Source: an uncultured Treponema sp.
GTDB lineage: Bacteria > Spirochaetota > Spirochaetia > Treponematales > Treponemataceae
Direction of reading: 5' to 3'
DNA: 11,988 nucleotides
NCBI GenBank assembly: GCA_946611835.1
Contig: CAMOEE010000062.1
Location: forward strand, 1 to 11,988
The notes beneath the pieces are model-generated. The model made no database searches. It saw nothing but the letters and a program-made list of their open reading frames with translations, and was not told where the DNA came from. Within the stretch, counting starts at the first letter, position 1, and each line of letters begins with the position of its first letter. The position numbers and the translations under genes are program-made. Positions 1-6,858 of this stretch are shown here, one piece after another.

Positions 1-44
1 CCGATTCCGTCAAAGCAGTTGGCACATTCAATATCAAAGAATAA
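1..44 (+). CDS. possible C-terminal tail of an upstream gene (partial)
   Basis: The third reading frame gives DSVKAVGTFNIKE followed by TAA at 42-44. The residue mix and alternating hydrophobic pattern look like a genuine protein C-terminus, possibly a final beta-strand, but 13 residues cannot identify a family. The other two forward frames give less protein-like sequence; one also stops at 46-48 and the other stays open into the next gene. If real, the gene enters from the left edge and ends about 100 bases before the NYN/LOTUS gene. Confidence 0.35.
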   Translation, partial: DSVKAVGTFNIKE

Positions 45-98
45 ATAAGTCATGGAAAGAGTATAACACAAAAAGACAGTGGATAGTAGAGGCACCGC

Positions 99-127
99 AG
101 GGCAATGATAGCCGAAACGCCCTTTTT
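99..127 (+). terminator. weak Rho-independent terminator candidate
   Basis: AGGGC (99-103) can pair with GCCCT (119-123), and the 3' arm runs into five T residues (123-127). The stem is only 5 bp and the loop is 15 bases, so stability is marginal. Its place between a possible gene end at 44 and the next start at 146 is suitable for termination of the upstream transcript. Confidence 0.28.
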
Positions 128-145
128 CTGATAAACTTCTTTATT

Positions 146-979
146 ATGGACGAAATTGAAAGCAAAAATATCGGTGTTCTCATTGATGCCGACAACACGC
201 CGTGCAAAAAACTCCGTGCTATCCTGCAGGAGATTGCGGTTCACGGCCATATAATCACCAAGCGGGCCTACGGAGACTTTTCGCTTCCGACCCTCAAAAA
301 CTGGAAGAACGAGCTTAACGACAATGCAATTATCCCTGTCCAGCAGTTCGCCTACACTCAGGGAAAGAATTCCAGCGACAGTGCCATGATTATCGACGCT
401 ATGGATCTCCTTTACACCGACAAGTACGATGCCATTGCCCTTGTCACCAGCGACTCAGACTTTACCAAGCTTGCCACGAGGCTTCGCGAAAGCCAGATTT
501 TCGTTTTCGGAGTAGGGCAAAAAAAGACTCCCCAGTCTTTCATCAGTGCCTGTGACGATTTTATTTATATCGAGAATCTTGTTACCGAAGAAGAGGAGAC
601 CAACCCTGAGGAAGACGCAGCCTTTGCTGAGCAAAAGCGCAAGAGCCACAAGGCCGCCGACAAGCCCAAGAAGAGCTTCCTGGGTATTTTGCGTAAGAAT
701 GCCAATGGTGAAGTTGCCATGAGTGACCGCCAGTTCCGAAAGATTTTCAAGCTCCTGAACACGGCCTACGACAAGTACGCCGACGAGACGGGCTGGGCCG
801 ATGTGAGTGCGGCCGGTTCCTTCTTCAAAAGGCAGGATCCTGGCTTCGACACGGTGGATTACGGCTTCAGAAAGCTCACGGATCTAATAGAATACTTTGA
901 CGACGATTTTGAGATGAAAAAGGAATCTGGCTCAAGCCGCCGTCATGTTACTTTCTATTATCGACCGGTAGAAAAATAA
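146..979 (+). CDS. NYN domain plus OST-HTH/LOTUS domain protein (putative RNase/RNA-binding)
   Basis: This is a 277-residue protein in two parts. Residues 9-145 form a NYN (PIN-like, LabA/DUF88-type) nuclease domain: VLIDADN at 11-17 supplies acidic D14 and D16, KNSSDSAMIIDAMDL supplies D78 and D84, and TSDSDF at 101-106 supplies D103 and D105. These are the usual metal-binding carboxylates, so catalysis looks possible. An acidic and then Lys-rich linker (about 146-178) joins a C-terminal OST-HTH/LOTUS domain (about 180-277), marked by GWADVSAAGSFFKRQDP and YGFRKLTDLIEYF, which in this family binds RNA. Role: probably cytoplasmic RNA processing or decay; substrate unknown. The start is fixed by the NYN fold beginning at residue 8, although no Shine-Dalgarno is seen and the frame stays open upstream to base 2. 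It appears to be a stand-alone transcription unit. Confidence 0.9.
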   Translation: MDEIESKNIGVLIDADNTPCKKLRAILQEIAVHGHIITKRAYGDFSLPTLKNWKNELNDNAIIPVQQFAYTQGKNSSDSAMIIDAMDLLYTDKYDAIALVTSDSDFTKLATRLRESQIFVFGVGQKKTPQSFISACDDFIYIENLVTEEEETNPEEDAAFAEQKRKSHKAADKPKKSFLGILRKNANGEVAMSDRQFRKIFKLLNTAYDKYADETGWADVSAAGSFFKRQDPGFDTVDYGFRKLTDLIEYFDDDFEMKKESGSSRRHVTFYYRPVEK

Positions 980-1030
980 TACTTTCCTTAAAATAAAACA
1001 AAATTTTTACAAATTTTACATAATCTTCTC

Positions 1031-1059
1031 TTTCTTTTCTCTTCTTTTGGTTTTATAAT
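1031..1059 (+). promoter_or_regulatory. promoter candidate for the lipoprotein/asparagine-synthase-like pair
   Basis: A perfect -10 hexamer TATAAT lies at 1054-1059, just after a pyrimidine-rich tract (1024-1048). The best -35 choice, 17 bases upstream, is only TTTCTT at 1031-1036, so the -35 is poor. It lies 45 bases before the ATG at 1105, leaving a leader of roughly 40 bases. The rest of the 980-1104 gap is AT-rich with a short near-direct repeat (ACAAAATTTTT, ACAAATTTTAC at about 1000-1020) and no convincing terminator. Confidence 0.45.
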
Positions 1060-1092
1060 GATAATAACTATAGTCAGAGAGAGAATTGTCAT

Positions 1093-1098
1093 AAGGAG
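1093..1098 (+). promoter_or_regulatory. ribosome binding site for the 1105 lipoprotein
   Basis: AAGGAG lies 6 bases before the ATG at 1105, which supports that start and the lipoprotein signal peptide that follows. Confidence 0.75.
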
Positions 1099-1104
1099 AT
1101 TTTT

Positions 1105-2982
1105 ATGCGGAAGTTTTTTTTCGTCCTTACACTTGTTCTTTTTGCTGTTCTGCCTTTCATCTCATGTTCGGCACTTTCTTCAGACAATTCACAAAGCGGT
1201 CTTTCTGTCCGTCTCCCTTCAAAAAATTCTTCGAGGGCTGCAAAGACAGATGCTATCCCGCAATGGGCAAATGATATCGTAACTTTTGAAGTTTCGGTTG
1301 AATCCATCCCTGAAGATGTCTTTACCCAGTCAAAAAATGCGGGTTGGGATGAAAACGTTTCATTTGAGGAGCTTCCGGTGGGAAGTTACAAGGTCACAGT
1401 CCTAGCCCTTGATTTAGAAGAAAAAATCCTTGGAAGAGGAGAAGAAGCGGCTCAGGTAGAAGAAGGAAAAGTCTCATCTGTAAAAATCTCAATTAAAAAG
1501 TATGTTGCTCCAGTCCATGAAGAGCCTTCTGGCGGAAATGAAAGCGGCGGCCTCGATGTAGAAATTGAATTCGGTGGCACGGCTTCTTTTAATGGAGAGG
1601 AATATGACAGCCTGGCTCAGGCACTTCTTGCCGCCAAAAAAGCCTCTGGCCTTGAAATTAAGACAATCACCCTTAACGGCAATGTAAAGGAAAACTTTGT
1701 TACAAGTGTCGAAAATAAAACGGTTTACAATCTTCCTTACTACATTCAGGGAGATGTCATACTCGACTTGAACGGAAAGACTTTGTGCTGGGCAGAATTC
1801 ACTGATACAATAAAGGAGACTGCATACAATCAGTCAGAAAATCCGCTTTTTGAAGTTCCGTTGGACTATACGCTTCTTATCAAAAACGGAACAATCACAA
1901 GCGAGAGCGGGGTAAAGCATTCAAACATTCTGATTGGAACGACCGGCGGCACGATTGTGCTAAAAGATGTCGAGATTAAGAATGTCGCGGCTCCTTATAT
2001 TCTGAGTATAAATAATTATGCGCCGGAAAATTATCCCGAGAATCACAGCAACGGAAGCTTGTACTGCGAGAATGTCACAATAAAGGACTGCAGGGGGCTT
2101 GCACAAAGCGGCACTTATGGAACTTCTTTGGGAATTCCGGTTTCAATCCTGTCTTCGGAATTCTATGCCCAGAAAATGACGATTAAGGATTGCGTCGGCG
2201 AGAGTGGTCTTTGCGGAATTGTTATTCAGGGAGATTCCAGCGCTTCCTTTGTAGGTGGCGGAATCACTTTGAGTAAGAATACTGAAATCAGTAAAATGGA
2301 TGGCTCAGCCCTGGCCATTCTCGGCGGCTCCCTTTATGTCTCTTCATCAACGATTTTTGCAAATTCAAATTATGGCTCTCCTGTTAAGGTCGTTAATTCA
2401 GGCTCTCTTAACCTTGCTGACGGCTTTGAGTTCAAGTCATTCAGCGTAGACAGCTTTGAAGCAGAGAGCGTTTTGAGCAATGGCAGTCCTTACATCACGG
2501 CGGATACGCTGGGCTTAGAAAAAACAGAGAATAAAATCATCTCAGCTGAAAACGAAAATAGCACGGATTCAGAAAACATCGCCCTGATTCTCGGAAAAAA
2601 TTCTGAAGGAGCGACATCTGAAATCGAAACAATCGGTGCACTTTACATCAGCGGAAATTCTTCAATTGGCGGAGTAATTGACTTGTTTATGAAGTCCAGC
2701 ATTGGTGTGACAGGAGCAATTACCTCGGATAGTGTAATCAAAGTAAAATTTGAAGATATTGAGGAGTATGAAAGCCTGACTCAGACTTCAGGCGATTATC
2801 CACTCTTTTGGGCAGCAGGGCAGGAGAATGCCAATGATAACAAGGACTATGCCGCCGCTATCCCGACAGAATTTACTGTTTATGGAGATTCTGGATACAC
2901 TATCGGTGACAGCGGTCGAAAGATTCAGTATGCCCAGGGCGAAAACAACGGCAACACAATTTACGCCCCTGTCGCAAAATAA
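1105..2982 (+). CDS. surface lipoprotein with predicted beta-sandwich and right-handed beta-helix domains
   Basis: This 625-residue protein starts with a lipoprotein signal peptide: R2-K3, a hydrophobic core (4-19) and a relaxed spirochaete-like lipobox FISC with C21 as the acylation site. Residues about 32-131 look like a small beta-sandwich (LPVGSYKVTVLALD, then EEGKVSSVKISIKK), similar to peptide-like or carboxypeptidase-regulatory-type modules. It follows the NSSRAA stretch at 41-46, which I associate with treponemal lipoproteins. A Gly/Ser/Glu linker (about 136-157) leads to a long segment rich in short beta-strands and Asn/Gly/Ser turns, including VILDLNGKTL (218-227), typical of pectin-lyase-fold beta-helices. 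No catalytic residues were recognised, so it may bind or scaffold rather than cleave. The lipid anchor places it in the periplasm or on the outer surface. Its stop is 5 bases before the next gene, so the two are probably co-transcribed. The lipoprotein call is firm; the fold of the second half is inferred. Confidence 0.85.
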   Translation: MRKFFFVLTLVLFAVLPFISCSALSSDNSQSGLSVRLPSKNSSRAAKTDAIPQWANDIVTFEVSVESIPEDVFTQSKNAGWDENVSFEELPVGSYKVTVLALDLEEKILGRGEEAAQVEEGKVSSVKISIKKYVAPVHEEPSGGNESGGLDVEIEFGGTASFNGEEYDSLAQALLAAKKASGLEIKTITLNGNVKENFVTSVENKTVYNLPYYIQGDVILDLNGKTLCWAEFTDTIKETAYNQSENPLFEVPLDYTLLIKNGTITSESGVKHSNILIGTTGGTIVLKDVEIKNVAAPYILSINNYAPENYPENHSNGSLYCENVTIKDCRGLAQSGTYGTSLGIPVSILSSEFYAQKMTIKDCVGESGLCGIVIQGDSSASFVGGGITLSKNTEISKMDGSALAILGGSLYVSSSTIFANSNYGSPVKVVNSGSLNLADGFEFKSFSVDSFEAESVLSNGSPYITADTLGLEKTENKIISAENENSTDSENIALILGKNSEGATSEIETIGALYISGNSSIGGVIDLFMKSSIGVTGAITSDSVIKVKFEDIEEYESLTQTSGDYPLFWAAGQENANDNKDYAAAIPTEFTVYGDSGYTIGDSGRKIQYAQGENNGNTIYAPVAK

Positions 2983-2987
2983 AATCA

Positions 2988-4631
2988 ATGGGAATAAATG
3001 CAGAAGAACACAGTTTTTTAATTTCCTCTGATTCTCTTGAAAGTGTAAAAAGCCGCATGATAGGTTTTATGATTTGTGAGGACGGCTCATTCTTTGTGAA
3101 TGAGTTTCCTTCGGGGCATTCAAGAACCGGCTGTTTCGTTCTGATTGAGCGGGATGGCGACAAAATCCGGATAAGTCAGGATTTCTGCGGCTCTTTCGGT
3201 CTTTTTTTATATCAGGATGAGCATGGATTTTTGCTTTCCAATTCTTTTTTTACTCTTGCAGAAAAAATACCTGAAAAACTCAGCCTTAACAAAGATTACA
3301 TGCATTCTTTCTTGTATGCGAGAGAAGCACCTCTTTCTCTCTCTGGCACTCTCGCAAACGAAATTCTCCGCCTTACATCCGAAATTTCCGTCGAAATCAC
3401 AATATCAAGTAAAAGTTTATCCTTCAGAAAGGAAAAAACAGACTTTTTCAAGCGAAAACTTGCATCAAAAGAGGATTTCGATGTTTTAGACAGCTGGTAT
3501 TTCAAATGGACCCGTTTTTACCGTGCGCTTGCCGAAAATCGCTATCCTCTCCTTGCTGATTTGAGCGGCGGTCTTGATACTAGAATCATTCTTTCAATGC
3601 TTATAAACGCACGGCTTGATTTGAACTCCTGCGTATCTATGCGAAGCCATATGGCAGTGAACATCACGAAAGATGCTGAGGACATGAGGATTTCAAAGAT
3701 TATTGCTGACAGCCTGCATTTTAATTTGAATTCGCAGTCAGTAAAAATAGAGCGGAAAGGAAATATCGTTCCCGAAGAAGCTTTTGCTCTTATGCGGCAG
3801 TTCCCGATGGAGCAGACCTTTTATTGCAAGATGAGCGAAATTCGCTATCACACTCCGATTTTTGCCGCAAAGGGGCTGGGGAGCATCATCAAGGGAAGCG
3901 TAGGCCTTAGCGGACGTGACTGGAGCGGAATGGAAGAGGCACTGTCCGAATATGACTCGGTTTCGGACAAGCTCACGGACAAACTTGCTTCTCTTTCTGA
4001 ATCGGAGAGGGAGAGTTTTAAGGCTTTTTCTCATGAACAGACCCGCCGTTATGCGAGGGATATTGTCTCGGAGATGCAGCTGGACGACCATCATACTGCG
4101 ACTTATTTTTATAAAAAGGCTTTGATTGAGGGGCGTGACGCAAAAAAGATTTTGTGCAGTTTCTTTTATAATCAGTTCGTGGTTTCACCATTTATGGATC
4201 CGCTGATAACTGAATTTGATTATAATCCTTATGGCGATGACCGCTTGTACCTTCCGACTCTCATTTTGTCTCGCTACGCTCCGCAACTTTTGGAATTTGA
4301 AGTCGAGCATCGTTCATTCTCAAAACATACATTGGAGCGGGTGGAAAAATTTAACAATGAATATCCCGTGAGCCTTCCAAAATTTGAAAAACTTGATGAA
4401 AAAGCCCCCGCTGTCGTCTTTAGTGATGAATGCACGGACGATGATGGCACAGATTTATTCAAAGGCTTGTATGCGTCAAAAGATTTTTCGGATACGCTTG
4501 ACCCCCTTGTCGGCAAGGAGCTTCGCATGGCAATTTGTGATGAATTCCCGCCAGAAATGCACCACAAACGCCCTTATCGTCCTTTTGCGCTTATAGCCTT
4601 GTATGAATTCTTGAAATTGATTCGAAAGTGA
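2988..4631 (+). CDS. asparagine synthase-related protein (PP-loop ATPase, degenerate glutaminase half)
   Basis: This is a 547-residue cytoplasmic-type protein. Residues about 25-120 resemble the class II glutamine amidotransferase half of asparagine synthases (FVLIERDGDKIRISQDFCG, GFLLSNSFFTLAE), but the nucleophilic Cys2 is absent (the protein begins MGINAEE), so it should not hydrolyse glutamine itself. The synthetase half has the PP-loop SGGLDTR at 193-199, inside LLADLSGGLDTRIILSML, which binds ATP and adenylates a carboxylate. Ser is replaced by Thr-Arg at the loop end, as is common in relatives from surface-polysaccharide and peptide-modifying clusters. True asparagine synthesis is therefore unlikely; the substrate is unknown. 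There is no Shine-Dalgarno, and with the upstream stop only 5 bases away translation may depend on re-initiation. It ends one base from the convergent pectate lyase. Alternatives include a lasso-peptide-type cyclase, but no precursor or protease is adjacent. Confidence 0.82.
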   Translation: MGINAEEHSFLISSDSLESVKSRMIGFMICEDGSFFVNEFPSGHSRTGCFVLIERDGDKIRISQDFCGSFGLFLYQDEHGFLLSNSFFTLAEKIPEKLSLNKDYMHSFLYAREAPLSLSGTLANEILRLTSEISVEITISSKSLSFRKEKTDFFKRKLASKEDFDVLDSWYFKWTRFYRALAENRYPLLADLSGGLDTRIILSMLINARLDLNSCVSMRSHMAVNITKDAEDMRISKIIADSLHFNLNSQSVKIERKGNIVPEEAFALMRQFPMEQTFYCKMSEIRYHTPIFAAKGLGSIIKGSVGLSGRDWSGMEEALSEYDSVSDKLTDKLASLSESERESFKAFSHEQTRRYARDIVSEMQLDDHHTATYFYKKALIEGRDAKKILCSFFYNQFVVSPFMDPLITEFDYNPYGDDRLYLPTLILSRYAPQLLEFEVEHRSFSKHTLERVEKFNNEYPVSLPKFEKLDEKAPAVVFSDECTDDDGTDLFKGLYASKDFSDTLDPLVGKELRMAICDEFPPEMHHKRPYRPFALIALYEFLKLIRK

Positions 4632-4632
4632 A

Positions 4633-5862
4633 TTATCTGCAATTTTTCCATTCTTCGTAAGGAGCCTTGATTTTTGGCCCCCAGTCGCCCAGGTAAGAGT
4701 ATCCGTTTCTTCGTTCCCGGCTCAGCTCGTTGAAAGAATCTACGAAACGCCGTCCCCGGTCACAGAAAACAGGTTTTAAGGTTTTGAGATCGTACATTCG
4801 TGCCCAAAGCGGCGGAGCGTCCTTGTCATCAACAAGAATTGTCTCGTAGTCGCTGTAGCGGCCGTAAGCAGAAACTTCTGGCTCAGCTGGAATCTCCACC
4901 AGTTTTTTACCTCGAATTACAATGTCCTCGCTCATAAGCCACTTGCAGGCTGAGTCGATGCATTCCTGAAGTTCTTTTGAAGGCGACTTGTCCTTCATCA
5001 GGGAAATCAGGAGATTTATTGATTCGATTGTGCAGATTGAAGGCGGCTCGAATTCCCTTGCCCAAATTGGCTCCAGGGTCTCATGGTCATGCTGCTGGCC
5101 CCAGGCTGCGGTAATTGTTCTTCCGTCATCAAGCTTTGTATGAATCTGGGTCTTTATAACGCACTGAACTCCCCGGTCATAAGCGGCTTTTGCCTCTTTT
5201 TGAGCCTTGTTGCCCAGTGGCTTGAAATAGTCCGGCTTGTCCTGAAAAATTTCCCGCAGAAGCTCCAGGACACCACTCATGGCTCCGTCATTGTAGGTGA
5301 TTGCATAGACATCGCTTCCTGTCCAGCCGCCGCTTTTTGGATGCTGGGCATTTATAATCCACTGTAAGGCCCGCTTTGCACTTTCAATGTAGCGCCTGTC
5401 CTTTACCTGCTGGTAGACCTTGCAGAGATATTCGACATGGGTATAAATCGTATCATTGTCGAGCGTGCTTTGTGAGCCATTTTCTTTATGCTCGTATGTG
5501 AGGGGCTTTACAGAAAGTGTCTTTTTGTGAAGTTTTCCAAGCTCCTCCCTTGAATAAATTCTTCCCCAGTCAGTGTTCTTTGCCCAACCGCCATCGGGAT
5601 TCTGCAGGGCCAGAATATTCTCAGTGATTCCCACGATTTGATTATCCTCATAAATCGGGTAGGGCGGAATATTGTCCTTGAACTTTTTTCGGACTCCATT
5701 TATTGAGTCCTTGAAAATTGACAGAGGTATTGTCTGATAATGCTCAAGATTCTTTTTTTGCCATTCCTCGTCAGACTCATGGCTACGGTCTGTTACCGCA
5801 GTGCATGAAAAAGAGAAGAAAATTGCCGTAAGAATAAAAGCCCAAATCAATTTTTTTGACAT
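4633..5862 (-). CDS. pelA: pectate lyase, polysaccharide lyase family 10, lipoprotein
   Basis: This 409-residue enzyme would cleave polygalacturonate (de-esterified pectin) by beta-elimination. The PL10 signature blocks appear in order: ALQNPDGGWAKNTDW (84-98), TLDNDTIYTHVEYL (133-146), GGWTGSDVYAITYNDGAM (178-195), WGQQHDHETLEPIWAREFEP (254-273), PLWARMYDLKTLKPVFCDR (351-369) and ERRNGYSYLGDW (383-394). PL10 enzymes use calcium and an arginine base; the conserved Asp-Asn pair (135-136) and the Arg of the last block fit, though I map them from memory. The N-terminus MSKKLIWAFILTAIFFSFSC is a lipoprotein signal with C20 as the lipidation site, so the enzyme should be membrane-anchored outside the cytoplasm. 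There is no carbohydrate-binding module; the length is that of one catalytic domain plus a short tether. A strong AAGGAGG supports the start. It is the last gene of the operon, 22 bases after the methyltransferase. Confidence 0.93.
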   Translation of the reverse strand: MSKKLIWAFILTAIFFSFSCTAVTDRSHESDEEWQKKNLEHYQTIPLSIFKDSINGVRKKFKDNIPPYPIYEDNQIVGITENILALQNPDGGWAKNTDWGRIYSREELGKLHKKTLSVKPLTYEHKENGSQSTLDNDTIYTHVEYLCKVYQQVKDRRYIESAKRALQWIINAQHPKSGGWTGSDVYAITYNDGAMSGVLELLREIFQDKPDYFKPLGNKAQKEAKAAYDRGVQCVIKTQIHTKLDDGRTITAAWGQQHDHETLEPIWAREFEPPSICTIESINLLISLMKDKSPSKELQECIDSACKWLMSEDIVIRGKKLVEIPAEPEVSAYGRYSDYETILVDDKDAPPLWARMYDLKTLKPVFCDRGRRFVDSFNELSRERRNGYSYLGDWGPKIKAPYEEWKNCR

Positions 5863-5869
5863 AAATCTT

Positions 5870-5876
5870 CCTCCTT
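5870..5876 (-). promoter_or_regulatory. strong ribosome binding site for the pectate lyase
   Basis: AAGGAGG on the reverse strand lies 7 bases before the ATG at 5862. It is the strongest Shine-Dalgarno in the window and suggests efficient translation of this operon-distal gene. Confidence 0.8.
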
Positions 5877-5884
5877 CTGATTGA

Positions 5885-6802
5885 TTATCGAAGTTGCCAC
5901 TTGTCGCTTTTGTTGAGAATATAAATCCGACTGTAGGCTTCTGTCAGCTCGTTTCCATGCAGCTTAAAAGGCTTGTCCCCGAAAATTCCCCGGCACATTG
6001 TCGTCACTTCCTCAAAATTTGCATCATGAACGATTACTATGTCGCTGACTTTTGCAATGGCCCGCAAGGCCCTGTCATCACGGGATTTGTGGTTCGCATC
6101 ATAAAATGCCAGGTCAAAATGGAGGTCAGGATTGCTCTGGACGAGTTTTTCCATGGCTTCATTATAGCCAAGGTCTCCCTTAAAACCGATTCGGTGGATC
6201 TTATAGTCGCGCTCGGCCTCATCGCTCATAGGAAAGCCTTTTACCTTCTGCCAGAAATCGACTCCGTACAGGGAGCTTCCTTTGGGGAGCCGATTGCAGA
6301 CATAACGGAAAGTTTCCCCGAACTGAGTACAACATTCGAGATAGGTAATTGGTTTTTTAAAAGTGATTTCCTCAAAAAAATCAACCATTACGCTAGAGGG
6401 ATTGCAGCAGCTCCAGAGGATTCTTTTTCCTGGATGCAGCATTGTGGTCTCAGCGATTTTTTCAGCACTCACGGAATCGTTTTTGAGCTTTTGTTTTTTT
6501 GCATAAAACTCTTCGGTTACTTTTCCGCTCAAATTCAGTACAGGATTCTGTACCTCATAACATTCTTCACGGAGAGAGCGGACATAAATGCGGGGGTCGT
6601 AACTTCTTTTAAAAATAACTTCGGGGATACTTTTTTTGAGACTAATTATTGTGTCATTAGGAATATCCTTGCTGTAAAGGACTGTACTTACCTGTGATTC
6701 TATGATTGCTTTTCTGATGGCATCTTCGTTGAGAAGGCCGGTATGATCCAGAAAGACAGAATCATCTTCGTAGTTGTTGTTGATTTGCCAGTAGTAAAGC
6801 AT
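5885..6802 (-). CDS. class I SAM-dependent methyltransferase (Methyltransf_24-like)
   Basis: This is a 305-residue protein with a Rossmann-type methyltransferase core. Motif I is YLECCTQFGETF (154-165), an unusual Cys-Cys version of the ExGxxxG loop. The acidic residue after strand 2 is D182 in SLYGVDFW, and FDLAFYDANH (229-238) and VIVHDA (256-261) match the IDGdH and HD motifs of Methyltransf_24-type enzymes, many of which modify sugars or small molecules. The first 115 residues match no family I know. The frame is open to an ATG at 6850, but the start at 6802 is chosen because AAGGAG sits 6 bases before it and the extra 16 residues are encoded by a hairpin in the intergenic gap. It follows the adenylate-forming enzyme by 56 bases and precedes the pectate lyase by 22. 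The methyl acceptor is unknown; the obvious candidate is whatever the adjacent ligase and exporter handle. Paired cysteines at 132-133 and 157-158 are odd. Confidence 0.8.
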   Translation of the reverse strand: MLYYWQINNNYEDDSVFLDHTGLLNEDAIRKAIIESQVSTVLYSKDIPNDTIISLKKSIPEVIFKRSYDPRIYVRSLREECYEVQNPVLNLSGKVTEEFYAKKQKLKNDSVSAEKIAETTMLHPGKRILWSCCNPSSVMVDFFEEITFKKPITYLECCTQFGETFRYVCNRLPKGSSLYGVDFWQKVKGFPMSDEAERDYKIHRIGFKGDLGYNEAMEKLVQSNPDLHFDLAFYDANHKSRDDRALRAIAKVSDIVIVHDANFEEVTTMCRGIFGDKPFKLHGNELTEAYSRIYILNKSDKWQLR

Positions 6803-6808
6803 ATAGTT

Positions 6809-6814
6809 CTCCTT
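6809..6814 (-). promoter_or_regulatory. ribosome binding site deciding the methyltransferase start
   Basis: AAGGAG on the reverse strand lies 6 bases before the ATG at 6802. No such motif precedes the in-frame ATG at 6850, so 6802 is preferred. Confidence 0.75.
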
Positions 6815-6832
6815 AAAAAAGTCCGTGTTAGC

Positions 6833-6854
6833 GGCCTGGCATGGAGGCAAGGCC
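6833..6854 (-). other. intergenic hairpin between the adenylate-forming enzyme and the methyltransferase
   Basis: Reverse strand: GGCCTTGC and GCCAGGCC pair over seven of eight positions around the six-base loop CTCCAT, with one A-G mismatch. It starts 4 bases after the stop codon at 6859-6861. A T6 run (about 6815-6820) follows, but 12 bases beyond the stem, so it is not a textbook terminator. It may partly attenuate or protect mRNA and lower expression of the two downstream genes. Confidence 0.42.
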
Positions 6855-6858
6855 CCCT

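Noticed and set aside
2..145. Upstream in-frame extension of the NYN/LOTUS protein
   Set aside because: The frame is open to the left edge but has no credible start, the translated residues are not domain-like, and NYN domains normally begin within about 10 residues of the first Met.
5894..6697. 267-codon forward open frame opposite the methyltransferase
   Set aside because: It is antisense to a gene with clear family motifs and a good ribosome site, its translation shows no recognisable domain, and it has no ribosome site of its own.
6803..6850. Extension of the methyltransferase to the ATG at 6850
   Set aside because: The extra residues (MPPCQAAN and onward) are encoded by the intergenic hairpin, with no ribosome site, whereas 6802 has AAGGAG at ideal spacing.
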